Part shown: piece after piece, positions 8,559 to 16,649 of the stretch
How the letters are laid out: the number at the start of each line of letters is the position of its first letter
Numbering within the stretch: position 1 is the first letter of the stretch
DNA from: Psychroflexus sp. MES1-P1E
GTDB lineage: Bacteria; Bacteroidota; Bacteroidia; Flavobacteriales; Flavobacteriaceae
Length of the DNA stretch: 37,213 bases
Direction of reading: 5' to 3'
Assembly: GCF_002836055.1 (NCBI RefSeq)
Contig: NZ_PJBS01000148.1
Span: forward strand, 1 to 37,213
Made by a program: the position numbers and the translations under genes
Notes under the pieces: generated by a model
What the model was told of the DNA's origin: nothing
Seen by the model: only the letters and a program-made list of their open reading frames with translations
Database searches by the model: none

Positions 8559-8927
8559 TTATTTAGTTCTAAGATACTTTAGTAAAGCTGAAATCATTTT
8601 AGATATTTCAGTAATTTTTTCCCTATTTTCTTCATCAACCTCTAAGCTTATATAATTTCGAAGTCTTGCTTTAGTTGAAGCTGCAACACATTCATGATCG
8701 CTATTCCAAGCTATTTTTAAGTATTTTCCAAAATTAGCATCAGAATTGGCCGGGCCTTCAGCAATATTCAAGGCTATAAAATCTGCTGCTCTGATAAATT
8801 GAGATGCTAATTTATATGGTTCATGACTTGGAAAATTTTCTATCTGATGATTTACTTGCTCACCAAAATCAATAGCTTTTTGATCAACTTTTAAATCTTC
8901 AAACTAAAAATGATAATTGCTTTTCAT
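8559..8927 (-). pseudogene. Four-helix-bundle protein (23S rRNA intervening-sequence family) with an early amber stop
   Basis: From the ATG at 8925-8927 the frame reads MKSNYHF, then TAG at 8904-8906, then continues without break as FEDLKVDQKAIDFGEQVN, FIRAADFIALNIAEGPANS, FGKYLKIAWNSDHECVAAST and an end of SALLKYLRTK. This is a full-length member (about 120 residues) of the four-helix-bundle family known from 23S rRNA intervening sequences and common as stand-alone genes in Bacteroidota. Only one nonsense codon breaks it, so the damage is recent; an internal start further along would give a shortened protein. It lies between paaY and the crotonase gene, in the operon direction, bounded by a perfect 10-bp inverted repeat. 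Its function is not known. Confidence 0.78.
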
Positions 8928-8930
8928 ATT

Positions 8931-8940
8931 ACTCACCTCT
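8931..8940. repeat. Inverted repeat flanking a four-helix-bundle locus, right arm
   Basis: ACTCACCTCT, the partner of 8536-8545, three bases upstream of the pseudogene start codon. Confidence 0.6.
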
Positions 8941-8952
8941 CATAACTCCTCT

Positions 8953-9705
8953 CTATTTAAACCTCTTCAATTTCTCCTTCGTAAACGAACTCAATACTAG
9001 CTTACCGCTTATTTTCGCACGTTCCAGAAGAAGTTCATCCCAATCTTCAGTCCCTCGCCAAAACATTTGCTTCATATGTTTTACCGCCTCTGGATTATAT
9101 TCACACACGTTTTTAGCAAACTCTTCAACGGCGAGATCCAACTCTTCAGTAGTATCAAAAACCTTTGCAAATAATCCTTTTTGATTTGCCCATTCTGCTG
9201 AATAAAAAGAATTGGCATCGATAGCTATTTGTGACATTCCACTTACACCAAGTTTGCGTTCTACTGCAGGTCCAACGACAAAAGGTCCAATGCCTAAATT
9301 TAATTCACTGAGTTTAATTGCCGAATGTTGCGTAGCCATGCAGTAGTCCATAGCAGAAGCTAATCCAACCCCACCACCAACAGTTTTACCTTGCACGCGA
9401 CCAATAATAAATTTCGGACACTTTCGCATCGCATTGATCACATTGGCAAATCCACTAAAAAAAGTTTCACCTGTCACTTCATCATTGATGGAAATTAGCT
9501 CTTTAAAGCTTGCTCCAGCACAGAAAGTACGATCACCCCCAGATTTTAAAATGAGTACTAAAACCTCATCGTCTTTACCTGCGTCTGTGATGGTACTTGC
9601 CAATTTGGCCAAAATATCACTAGGCAAGGAATTGTGAGCTGGATGAAAAAATTCAATAGTTGCAATTTTATCCTTAATATCTTTTTTTACGTATGGTTTA
9701 GTCAT
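8953..9705 (-). CDS. Divergent enoyl-CoA hydratase/isomerase (crotonase), in the PaaF position
   Basis: A crotonase-fold acyl-CoA enzyme of 250 residues. The oxyanion-hole segments CAGASFKE (62-69) and TVGGGVGL (108-115) are present. In true hydratases two glutamates are catalytic (Glu144 and Glu164 in the rat enzyme). Here the second is kept (E134 in LSELNLG) but the first is glycine, G114. E. coli PaaF, as I recall it, keeps both. Phenylacetate degradation needs a 2,3-dehydroadipyl-CoA hydratase, and the only other crotonase here is clearly PaaG, so this gene is the PaaF candidate by position only. It follows paaZ by 116 bp. It could instead be an isomerase-like enzyme, with the hydratase supplied from elsewhere. 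Confidence 0.85.
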   Translation of the reverse strand: MTKPYVKKDIKDKIATIEFFHPAHNSLPSDILAKLASTITDAGKDDEVLVLILKSGGDRTFCAGASFKELISINDEVTGETFFSGFANVINAMRKCPKFIIGRVQGKTVGGGVGLASAMDYCMATQHSAIKLSELNLGIGPFVVGPAVERKLGVSGMSQIAIDANSFYSAEWANQKGLFAKVFDTTEELDLAVEEFAKNVCEYNPEAVKHMKQMFWRGTEDWDELLLERAKISGKLVLSSFTKEKLKRFK

Positions 9706-9821
9706 ATTTTTTTTTATTTCTCAATCGTTTTCGAATGCTTTCTAAAACTAATTATTATTGGTCTAATATACAATCTGATTCACATTTAACCACGTCATTA
9801 AAGGTCGCTAAATCTGTTTTT

Positions 9822-12332
9822 TTATATCAACCCAAATTGCTGAAAATGATGATTAAAGTGTTTGCGGTTTAATAGTTTCCAATCAAAACTAGTAAGTTCA
9901 CCAAAGACTGGGTTTTTGGTAATCGCCTTGGGATGCTCTCTAAAGAATACCACAAAATTATCATAAGCCTCTAGCAGAGACATTTTAGCTTCAGATAAAC
10001 CCTCATACTTTAAAAGTTCCAACTCATCTTTCTTCATCAAGGGCATTTTATAGCCTTTAGGCATTTTTTCGTAATTGTATAAGGTTTCTTGAACTTGTTC
10101 AATATGTTCTTCTGGAGTGTTAATTTCAAAATTAGAAATTTCACCTGTAGCGATTCGCAAACTCATTTCGAGATGTTCTACCATATGCTGTGGCCTCATC
10201 AGTCCCCATTGAGCAGTTGCCGATTCATCTAACTCGCTCAACTTTTCTTGAATAAAAGATCGATCTACTTCATGAAAAGTGGTTTGTTTTTTCTGTACCA
10301 TAGTCAAGATCGTAGCAATAGCTACCAACTTATCCTCTTCCTCCACAGCCTCTGTGTCGAAGACTTCCACGTACCATTTTACAATACCGCTAGGTAGTTC
10401 TTTTCCTTTTTGATCGCGGTCCACCTTTTCTTTACAGGTTAAGCGCACATGAATAGTATCATTATGATATAAGGGGCGTAGAAATCGGATTTCCTCTAAG
10501 CCGTAATTGGCTGCTACAGGTCCTTTGTTAGGATATACAAACAAACCAGCCGCAGCAGAAATAATAAGATAACCATGAGCAGTCCGCTGCTCAAAAATGC
10601 TCCCTTCCAAAGAGGTAATATCTGTATGTGCATAGAAGTGGTCCCAAGTGAGGTTTCCAAAATTAATAATGTCGGTATCCGTCAAAGTACGGTTATGAGT
10701 CTTGAGGGACATTCCAGGTTGGATATCCTCCCAATGGTAAGCAAAAGGATGCTTTTCAGCATCTTTATAGTCGGCTTTGGGTTGATAAATTCCTGTGATT
10801 TCGGATAATGTTGTTGGACTTCCTTGGATAGCACAACGCTGCATAAAATGCTTAATACCACGCTTCCCCCCCATTTCTTCACCACCGCCAGCCCTACCTG
10901 GGCCACCGTGAACTAGATTTGGTAATGGTGCACCGTGACCTGTACTTTGCTTAGCAGATTCTCTATTGATCGACAGTATTCTACCATGATGAGAAGCTGC
11001 TTGAATGGTGTAGTCCCTTGCTATAATATCACTATTGGTAAAAATAGAACTAACCAATGAGCCCTTTCCTTTTTTAGATAATTTTATAGCATCCTCCAAG
11101 GTTTTATATGGCATGAGTGTGCTTACAGGACCAAAAGCTTCTGTAATATGGGCAGCTTCGTTTTCAAAAGGATGATTTTCTCTTAATAAAATAGGTTTCA
11201 TGAAAGCTCCTTTTGCATAATCAGCTCCAATGGTTTTAGCTTTATCAAAATCACCATAAACGAGTTCAGCTGTTTTTGAGAGTTCTAAAATTGACTTTTT
11301 AACGGCCTCCACTTGGTTCTTATCAATTAAACTGCCCATGCGAACTTCTTTGAGTCGAGGGTCGCCTAACGTAACTTTATCCAAGGCTTTACCTAAAGCA
11401 ATTTGCACATCTTCCATGAGGTGTTCTGGAACTAGAATACGTCGTATCGCGGTACACTTCTGACCACATTTTACGGTCATTTCATTTCGAACTTCACGAA
11501 TAAACAAGTCAAATTCTGGTGTCCCAGGCACAGCATCTTCGCCTAAAACGGAAGCGTTCAAAGAGTCGGCTTCCATCGTAAAAGGCACAGATTCTTCTAA
11601 AAGTCTAGGATGATTTTTAAGTAACCGACCCGTTTTGGCCGAGCCTGTAAAGGTGACAATATCTTGAGATTCTGTAGAGTCCAAAATATTCTTTGCCGTT
11701 CCACTGATAAGCTGTAAACCGCCTTCTGGCAAAATTCCAGAGGCAATAATTTCTTTGACGACAGCTTCAGTTAAATAAGCCGACTGGGGTGCTGGAAGGA
11801 CTACTGCAGGAACGCCGGCCATCCAATTGACCGCACATTTCTCCAACATACCCCAGACTGGGAAATTAAAGGCATTGATATGAATAGCAACTCCTTCCTT
11901 AGGTACTAAGATATGATGGGCCATAAAGCGACCACCGTGTGAGAGATCAATAGGATCCCCTTCCACATCAAAAGGTTGATTTGGAAACAGTTTACGCAGA
12001 GAAGCATTAGCAAAAAGATTACCAAAACCCCCATCGATATCGAACCAAGAATCCATTTTGGTAGCTCCTGTTCTATAGCTTAAGTCATAAAATGCTCTTT
12101 TCTTTTTTTGAAGATGAAATGCTAATGCCTTCAGCATATTCCCGCGTTCCTGAAAGGTCATCTTTCTTAAAGTATCTCCTTTTTCTCTTCCATAGGCGAG
12201 GACTTCAGGAACATCGAAACCATCCACATTGATGTTTGTAAAATGTTCTCCAGTTATGGAATCAAAAATAGGCTTACCTTCTCCTTTACCTTGTTTCCAT
12301 TGACCTTGAATATAACTTTGTGTGGTTTGCAT
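9822..12332 (-). CDS. paaZ: Bifunctional PaaZ: aldehyde dehydrogenase plus oxepin-CoA hydrolase, with a C-terminal DinB-like (DUF1569) domain
   Basis: PaaZ hydrolyses oxepin-CoA to an open-chain aldehyde and oxidises it to 3-oxo-5,6-dehydrosuberyl-CoA. Residues 1-520 are an NAD(P)-dependent aldehyde dehydrogenase with E254 (FTMEADS) and catalytic C293 (KCGQKCTAIRR), closely matching E256 and C295 of the E. coli enzyme. Residues 540-680 are a MaoC-like hotdog hydratase with D564 and H569 in WDHFYAHTD. The E. coli protein ends near residue 681; this one runs to 836. The extra 150 residues contain QHMVEHLEM and KHFNHHFQQFG, matching DUF1569 of the DinB superfamily, whose histidines bind metal in relatives. 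The frame is continuous. It lies 17 bp after the MazF-like gene, in the operon direction. Confidence 0.95.
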   Translation of the reverse strand: MQTTQSYIQGQWKQGKGEGKPIFDSITGEHFTNINVDGFDVPEVLAYGREKGDTLRKMTFQERGNMLKALAFHLQKKKRAFYDLSYRTGATKMDSWFDIDGGFGNLFANASLRKLFPNQPFDVEGDPIDLSHGGRFMAHHILVPKEGVAIHINAFNFPVWGMLEKCAVNWMAGVPAVVLPAPQSAYLTEAVVKEIIASGILPEGGLQLISGTAKNILDSTESQDIVTFTGSAKTGRLLKNHPRLLEESVPFTMEADSLNASVLGEDAVPGTPEFDLFIREVRNEMTVKCGQKCTAIRRILVPEHLMEDVQIALGKALDKVTLGDPRLKEVRMGSLIDKNQVEAVKKSILELSKTAELVYGDFDKAKTIGADYAKGAFMKPILLRENHPFENEAAHITEAFGPVSTLMPYKTLEDAIKLSKKGKGSLVSSIFTNSDIIARDYTIQAASHHGRILSINRESAKQSTGHGAPLPNLVHGGPGRAGGGEEMGGKRGIKHFMQRCAIQGSPTTLSEITGIYQPKADYKDAEKHPFAYHWEDIQPGMSLKTHNRTLTDTDIINFGNLTWDHFYAHTDITSLEGSIFEQRTAHGYLIISAAAGLFVYPNKGPVAANYGLEEIRFLRPLYHNDTIHVRLTCKEKVDRDQKGKELPSGIVKWYVEVFDTEAVEEEDKLVAIATILTMVQKKQTTFHEVDRSFIQEKLSELDESATAQWGLMRPQHMVEHLEMSLRIATGEISNFEINTPEEHIEQVQETLYNYEKMPKGYKMPLMKKDELELLKYEGLSEAKMSLLEAYDNFVVFFREHPKAITKNPVFGELTSFDWKLLNRKHFNHHFQQFGLI

Positions 12333-12349
12333 AGTTTATTTTAAAGCGT

Positions 12350-12673
12350 TTAAAACTGATATTTGATGATTTTGTTGAGACTTTCAATAATTTTAGACAA
12401 TTTATCACTATTAAAAGTACCTAGTTTATTTTTAAACCATTCTTTTGAAATAGAGTGGATATGAACCGTCATTGCTTCAGACTTCTTAGATAATCCATTG
12501 ATTTTATTTGGCGAAACAACTAGGTTGCCACGATAATTTTTCAATTTTGAGGTTAAAGGACAACTGATCACTGTTTTCAAATTTCCTGAAATAATCACAG
12601 ATGGTCTTCTGTTGCTTTGTTCACTTCCTGTTATCGTATCGAGATAAACCTCACATATTTCACCTTGTCTCAT
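12350..12673 (-). CDS. MazF/PemK-type toxin (mRNA interferase), possibly shortened
   Basis: A 107-residue member of the MazF/PemK endoribonuclease family. The N-terminal strand MRQGEICEVYLD, the loop SEQSNRRPSVIISGN, the strand SCPLTSK and the later SEAMTVHIHSISK segment all fit. Compared with relatives as I remember them, about five residues are missing between ISGN and LKTVI, so the fold or the activity may be affected. The ATG overlaps the antitoxin stop in ATGA, the usual coupled arrangement of such pairs. It lies between paaJ and paaZ, 17 bp before the paaZ start, so paa transcription probably reads through it. Its partner is frameshifted. Confidence 0.82.
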   Translation of the reverse strand: MRQGEICEVYLDTITGSEQSNRRPSVIISGNLKTVISCPLTSKLKNYRGNLVVSPNKINGLSKKSEAMTVHIHSISKEWFKNKLGTFNSDKLSKIIESLNKIIKYQF

Positions 12674-12933
12674 TCTCCTTTTAATTCATTAAGCTGTCAG
12701 TCCTTCTTCAACCATAACTAGCTATCCATATCTATAGCCATTCTTTTACAAAATTTTAGGTAAACAGCTCTGTCCAATTGTTCTAAGTAAATTTCTAATA
12801 CCATTTCAATACTCATATTTTTCAGCATCTTATAGTCCTTCGATGCTATAAGTTGCTCCTGAAGTAATTTATCAGGTAATGACGATGTGAATGTGCTTAT
12901 AAAAATAGTTTTATAGTTAATATTATAAAACAA
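12670..12933 (-). pseudogene. Antitoxin partner of the MazF-like toxin, broken by compensating frameshifts
   Basis: The N-terminal part (STFTSSLPDKLLQEQLIA, then MVLEIYLEQLDRAVYLKFCK) resembles short helix-rich antitoxins paired with MazF in Bacteroidota. The frame then meets TAG at 12718-12720. Shifted by one base it reads VMVEEGLTA, as expected for the family, and then returns to the first frame as LNELKGE with a TGA that overlaps the toxin ATG. Two compensating small indels therefore explain the break, leaving a protein of 71 residues at most (the start would be TTG at 12933) without its normal toxin-binding tail. Confidence 0.68.
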
Positions 12934-12937
12934 AAAC

Positions 12938-14143
12938 TTAGCTCACATTTTCAATTACTGCAGCGTAACCTTGTCCTACTCCAACACACATGGTCACTAG
13001 GGCATATTTTTTTTTAGTTAGTTTTAATTCTAAAGCTGCTGAATAGGCTAATCGGGCTCCGGTTACCCCAAGAGGGTGACCAATGGCAATTGCTCCTCCA
13101 TTAGGATTGATTCTAGCATCATCATCTTTTAAGCCCCAAGCTCTTATACAAGCTAGAGATTGCGCAGCAAAAGCTTCATTTAACTCAATAATGTCCATGT
13201 CTTCCATTTTTAGACCAGCTTTAGCTAAGGCTTTGTTAGAAGCTTCCACAGGTCCAATACCCATGATTCTTGGTTCAACACCAACGACGGCAGAACTCAG
13301 AATTTTAGCCATAGGTTGAAGACCGTATTTTTTTACAGCGTTTTCTGAAGCTATAACTGTAGCTGCTGCTCCATCATTAAGGCCGGAAGAATTACCTGCC
13401 GTTACACTTCCACCTTTGCGGAATGCCGGTCCTAACTTACCCAAGATCTCCAATTGGGTTTGAGGCTTTATAAATTCATCTTTATCAAATAAGATCGGAT
13501 CTTTTTTCCGTTGTGGGATTTCTACGCCAATAATTTCTTTAGACAGTCTGCCATTTTCTTGAGCTTTTGTGGCCTTCATTTGAGAGCGATGTGCAAAAAT
13601 ATCTTGGTCCTCTCGTGAAATTTTATAAATGTCCACAAGATTTTCTGCGGTAACGCCCATTCCATCTGTTCCATAAGACTCTTCCATTTTTGGATTGATA
13701 AATCTCCATCCAAAGCTTGTGTCATACATTTTAGCATCATTTCCATAAGCCGAAGAGGGTTTTGCTATGGCATAGGGTCCTCGAGTCATATGCTCAACAC
13801 CACCCGCTATAAAGAGGTCACCATCTCCTGCCTTTATTGCTCTATTTGCATGTATAATAGCAGAAAGTCCACTACTACACAATCGGTTGACGGTTTCACC
13901 TGGAACGGTAAAAGGTAAACCAGCTAACAGCGAACACATGCGAGCTACATTCCGATTGTCTTCCCCAGCTTGATTAGCACATCCTAAAATCACATCATCA
14001 TAAGCTTCTTTGGGAATATTAGGATTCCGCTTTACTACTTCTTTAATAACTAGAGCTCCTAAATCGTCTACCCTTATTGGAGACAGGGCTCCCTTATAAT
14101 TTCCTATTGGAGTTCTTATGCCATCTATAATGTACGCGTCCAT
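12938..14143 (-). CDS. paaJ: 3-oxoadipyl-CoA / beta-ketoadipyl-CoA thiolase
   Basis: Thiolase of 401 residues, the usual length. The acyl-accepting cysteine is C89 in NRLCSSGLSAI; the second catalytic pair is H356 in GHPLGVTGAR and C386 in MCVGVGQG. In phenylacetate breakdown the enzyme splits 3-oxoadipyl-CoA to succinyl-CoA and acetyl-CoA, and in E. coli it also acts earlier on 3-oxo-5,6-dehydrosuberyl-CoA. The residue pattern does not by itself separate it from other acetyl-CoA acyltransferases; its place after paaI and paaH gives the name. The ATG start is followed without gaps, and paaI ends 31 bp before it. Confidence 0.92.
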   Translation of the reverse strand: MDAYIIDGIRTPIGNYKGALSPIRVDDLGALVIKEVVKRNPNIPKEAYDDVILGCANQAGEDNRNVARMCSLLAGLPFTVPGETVNRLCSSGLSAIIHANRAIKAGDGDLFIAGGVEHMTRGPYAIAKPSSAYGNDAKMYDTSFGWRFINPKMEESYGTDGMGVTAENLVDIYKISREDQDIFAHRSQMKATKAQENGRLSKEIIGVEIPQRKKDPILFDKDEFIKPQTQLEILGKLGPAFRKGGSVTAGNSSGLNDGAAATVIASENAVKKYGLQPMAKILSSAVVGVEPRIMGIGPVEASNKALAKAGLKMEDMDIIELNEAFAAQSLACIRAWGLKDDDARINPNGGAIAIGHPLGVTGARLAYSAALELKLTKKKYALVTMCVGVGQGYAAVIENVS

Positions 14144-14174
14144 ATTTTATTATTAAAAATCAATCATTAATGTT

Positions 14175-14579
14175 TTACTCCCATTCTTTAGAAGTTCTGT
14201 AAACGACTCCCTTAAATAAGGCTACTATTTGTTCTCCTTTTTTTAGTTCAACGATGTGAAATCCTAGCTTGTTTTTGGTCACTTCAACTATGGATTCTGC
14301 TGTGATGTAATCATTTTCATGCAAGGCTTCTATATGGTTAATCGAGGTTTCTATAGAGACCGCATAGTTTCCGTGGGTATTCGCTGCAAAACCGAAGGCT
14401 GTATCTGCCAAGGCATAGCTGATCCCACCATGGGCTTTTTGCATAGAATTCAGCATTTCCCTTCTTATTTTTAAACCTACCTTACATTTTCCTAGGCTAA
14501 TTTCCAAAATTTCAACGCCTAGCCAAGAACTAAAGGCATCTTGGGAAAGCATTTTTTCAGGTATAGTAGTTGGTTTCAT
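14175..14579 (-). CDS. paaI: PaaI hotdog-fold acyl-CoA thioesterase
   Basis: A 134-residue hotdog-fold thioesterase. The signature segment QKAHGGISYALADTAFGFAA contains the HGG turn and the aspartate (ADTA) of the active site seen in PaaI-type enzymes. PaaI removes CoA from hydroxyphenylacetyl-CoA and similar dead-end products, which frees CoA when the pathway stalls. It lies between paaH and paaJ with short gaps (24 and 31 bp), so it is in the same transcription unit. Confidence 0.93.
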   Translation of the reverse strand: MKPTTIPEKMLSQDAFSSWLGVEILEISLGKCKVGLKIRREMLNSMQKAHGGISYALADTAFGFAANTHGNYAVSIETSINHIEALHENDYITAESIVEVTKNKLGFHIVELKKGEQIVALFKGVVYRTSKEWE

Positions 14580-14603
14580 AAGTTGATTGGTATGTTTAAA
14601 TTC

Positions 14604-15782
14604 CTAGATCTCAAACACTTTATTTTCTTTATTTAATTGACGAAGCAACGGGCTACATCTGTAGCGATCTTCTCTATACGTATCATACAGAAAATCCATC
14701 TGTTCTACGCACCAATCGATTCCTTTTTCATTGGCCCAGCTCAGTAAGCCTTTCGGATAATTAACACCCTTGGTCATCGCCAAGTCAATGTCTTTAGCCG
14801 TGGCAATATTTAAAGATAAGGCATCAGCAGCTTCATTAATAAGCATAACAAGAATTCTATTAAATATTTTTTTACCATTAGCTTTATCCTTTACAGGGGC
14901 CATCTTCTCAGTATTTTCTGAGTAGTTATAAAATCCCTTTCCAGATTTCCTACCTAAATATCCTGCTTCAGCATATCGTTTTTGTGTTAAAGATGGCTTG
15001 TAACGCGGATCATAATAAAAGGCTGTAAAAACTGTTTCTGTTACAGTGTAGTTCACATCATTACCAATAAAATCCATCAGTTGAAAAGGTCCCATCCTAA
15101 ATCCTCCAAGCTCTTTCATGGCCCAGTCTATAGTTGCAAAACCGGCTTCCCCTTCTGGTAGTCCTGCAAAACCTTCTTCATAGATCCGCAGCGCTTCTCC
15201 ATAAAAAGGCCTAGCCACTCGATTCACAATAAATCCAGGAGTGTCTTTTGCTTTAACCGCTATTTTCTTCCAACTCTCGATAATAGAAAACACGTCTTCA
15301 AATACCTTACTCGAGGTTTGCACAGCTGGCACCACTTCTACCAAGGGCATTAATGGAGCAGGATTAAAAAAGTGAATCCCAATGCATCGTTCTGGTTTTT
15401 GTAAGGCAGAAGCTATAGACGCTATGGAAAGCGAGGAGGTGTTACTGGCTATTATCGCTTCGTCGGATTGATAACTCTCCAGTTCTTTAAAGACCTTTTG
15501 CTTGATGTCTAAATTCTCGACGATCGCTTCGATGGTTAAATCGGCATCCGATAAATCTTTTAGGCTTTCCACATAAGTGATGTTGGACTGTATCCTCGTT
15601 TTTTCTGTGTCATCTATACGTCCTTTTTCAATCAAACGATTGAGTATTTTCTCTAGAGACTGCTTCGCCTTTTCTAAAGCTTCCTTTTTTGTGTCGTAAA
15701 TTTTTACTCGACACTCAGCTGTTGCAGCGACTTGAGCAATACCACTTCCCATGGTTCCGCTTCCTATAATAGCTATGTTCAT
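14604..15782 (-). CDS. paaH: 3-hydroxyadipyl-CoA dehydrogenase
   Basis: NAD-dependent 3-hydroxyacyl-CoA dehydrogenase of 392 residues. The Rossmann glycine motif GSGTMGSGIAQ is at residues 7-17, and HFFNPAPLMPLVEVVPA holds the catalytic histidine of the family. After the first C-terminal domain a second, similar helical segment follows (VMLINEAADAL onwards). The E. coli PaaH has about 475 residues, so this one is the shorter form. It oxidises 3-hydroxyadipyl-CoA to 3-oxoadipyl-CoA. It lies downstream of two four-helix-bundle remnants that separate it from paaG. Confidence 0.92.
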   Translation of the reverse strand: MNIAIIGSGTMGSGIAQVAATAECRVKIYDTKKEALEKAKQSLEKILNRLIEKGRIDDTEKTRIQSNITYVESLKDLSDADLTIEAIVENLDIKQKVFKELESYQSDEAIIASNTSSLSIASIASALQKPERCIGIHFFNPAPLMPLVEVVPAVQTSSKVFEDVFSIIESWKKIAVKAKDTPGFIVNRVARPFYGEALRIYEEGFAGLPEGEAGFATIDWAMKELGGFRMGPFQLMDFIGNDVNYTVTETVFTAFYYDPRYKPSLTQKRYAEAGYLGRKSGKGFYNYSENTEKMAPVKDKANGKKIFNRILVMLINEAADALSLNIATAKDIDLAMTKGVNYPKGLLSWANEKGIDWCVEQMDFLYDTYREDRYRCSPLLRQLNKENKVFEI

Positions 15783-15850
15783 GATTGTTTTAAATTTTTC
15801 ATTTCAAAAATGACATTTCAAATTTTAAGACAGATACTTACTTTTGGAGT

Positions 15851-16215
15851 CTATATCTTTTTATTATTTTGTTTAGAAGTTGCTATACTTTTTGAGAATA
15901 TTTTCACCAACTCAATAGCTTCTTCTATTAAATATTCAGTTGCCTTATTATCTTCATAAAAATCTGATTTACTTTGGATAATTAGATTGGTTTTTGATTC
16001 TCTTAATTCCTTTAAACATATTTGCATTTTATTAATGTAGTCTCTATATGAAGATGCCCCAATTGACTCTGAATAATTTAATGCAGAACTTGTTGACGAG
16101 CGTATCAATTGTCCACTCATGTGTTCTGCAGCAAAGGATTTAACAACTGTCTTTGTTAATTTAATACAACCAACAGCAAAATCAATCAATCTATTTCTAA
16201 TTCAGCGGAAGTCAT
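15851..16215 (-). pseudogene. Four-helix-bundle protein, copy A, frameshifted near its start
   Basis: From the ATG at 16213-16215 the frame reads MTSAELE and then shifts: copy B at 16541 shows a run of four T on the plus strand where this copy has three (16194-16196), so one base was lost. The remainder, IDFAVGCIKLTKTVVKSF to SIATSKQ, is a complete four-helix-bundle (23S rRNA intervening-sequence) protein. A TTG at 16189 could still start a 112-residue protein, so weak function cannot be excluded. It is one of two related copies between paaG and paaH, in the operon direction. The role of the family is unknown. Confidence 0.72.
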
Positions 16216-16297
16216 AGCTACATATAATTATATATTTTAAAAAAGATAAATTTGGAATTTGAAATAAAAAATATCAAATCTGAAATTTTCAGCATTC
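16043..16297. repeat. Direct duplication, copy A (255 bp)
   Basis: This segment, covering the first half of the four-helix-bundle gene and its 5' flank, is repeated at 16368-16621 with only scattered differences. Both copies end near GAAATTTTCAGCATTC. Between them lies AT-rich filler made of degenerate ATTC-rich words. Confidence 0.85.
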
Positions 16298-16358
16298 GTT
16301 AATCGTTATTTTGTATTCAGTATTCTTTATTCTCCGTTAAACATTCAATATTCGTTAT

Positions 16359-16541
16359 TCAATATTTTCTATATGAAAATGCCCCAATTGACTCTGAATA
16401 ATTTAATGCAAAACTTGTTGACGAACGTATCAATTGTCTACTCATGTGTTCTGAAGCAAAGGATTTAACAACTGTCTTTGTTAATTTAATACAACCAGCA
16501 GCAAAATCAATCGATCTATTTTCTAATTCAGCGGAAGTCAT
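16359..16541 (-). pseudogene. Four-helix-bundle protein, copy B, truncated
   Basis: Starts at ATG as MTSAELENRSIDFAAGCIKL and keeps the correct frame where copy A is shifted, but similarity ends at SIGAFSYRKY after 60 residues, when the duplicated segment ends. It has the first two helices only. Together the two copies show a 255-bp duplication in which one copy kept the start and the other kept the end. Confidence 0.75.
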
Positions 16542-16621
16542 AGCTACATATAATTATATTTTTTTAAAGATAAATTTGGAATTTGAAATAAAAAATATCA
16601 AATCTGAAATTTTCAGCATTC
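16368..16621. repeat. Direct duplication, copy B (254 bp)
   Basis: Partner of 16043-16297. The shared block starts at TCTATATGA and runs through the start codon and 5' flank of the four-helix-bundle gene. Confidence 0.85.
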
Positions 16622-16649
16622 CGTATTCGTTATTCATTATTCTGCATTC

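Noticed and set aside
15783-15850. Possible inverted repeat at the downstream end of the four-helix-bundle copy A, as at 8536
   Set aside because: Only weak AT-rich complementarity (TTTCAAATTTT and GAATTTGAAAT types) is seen; it is not distinct from background.
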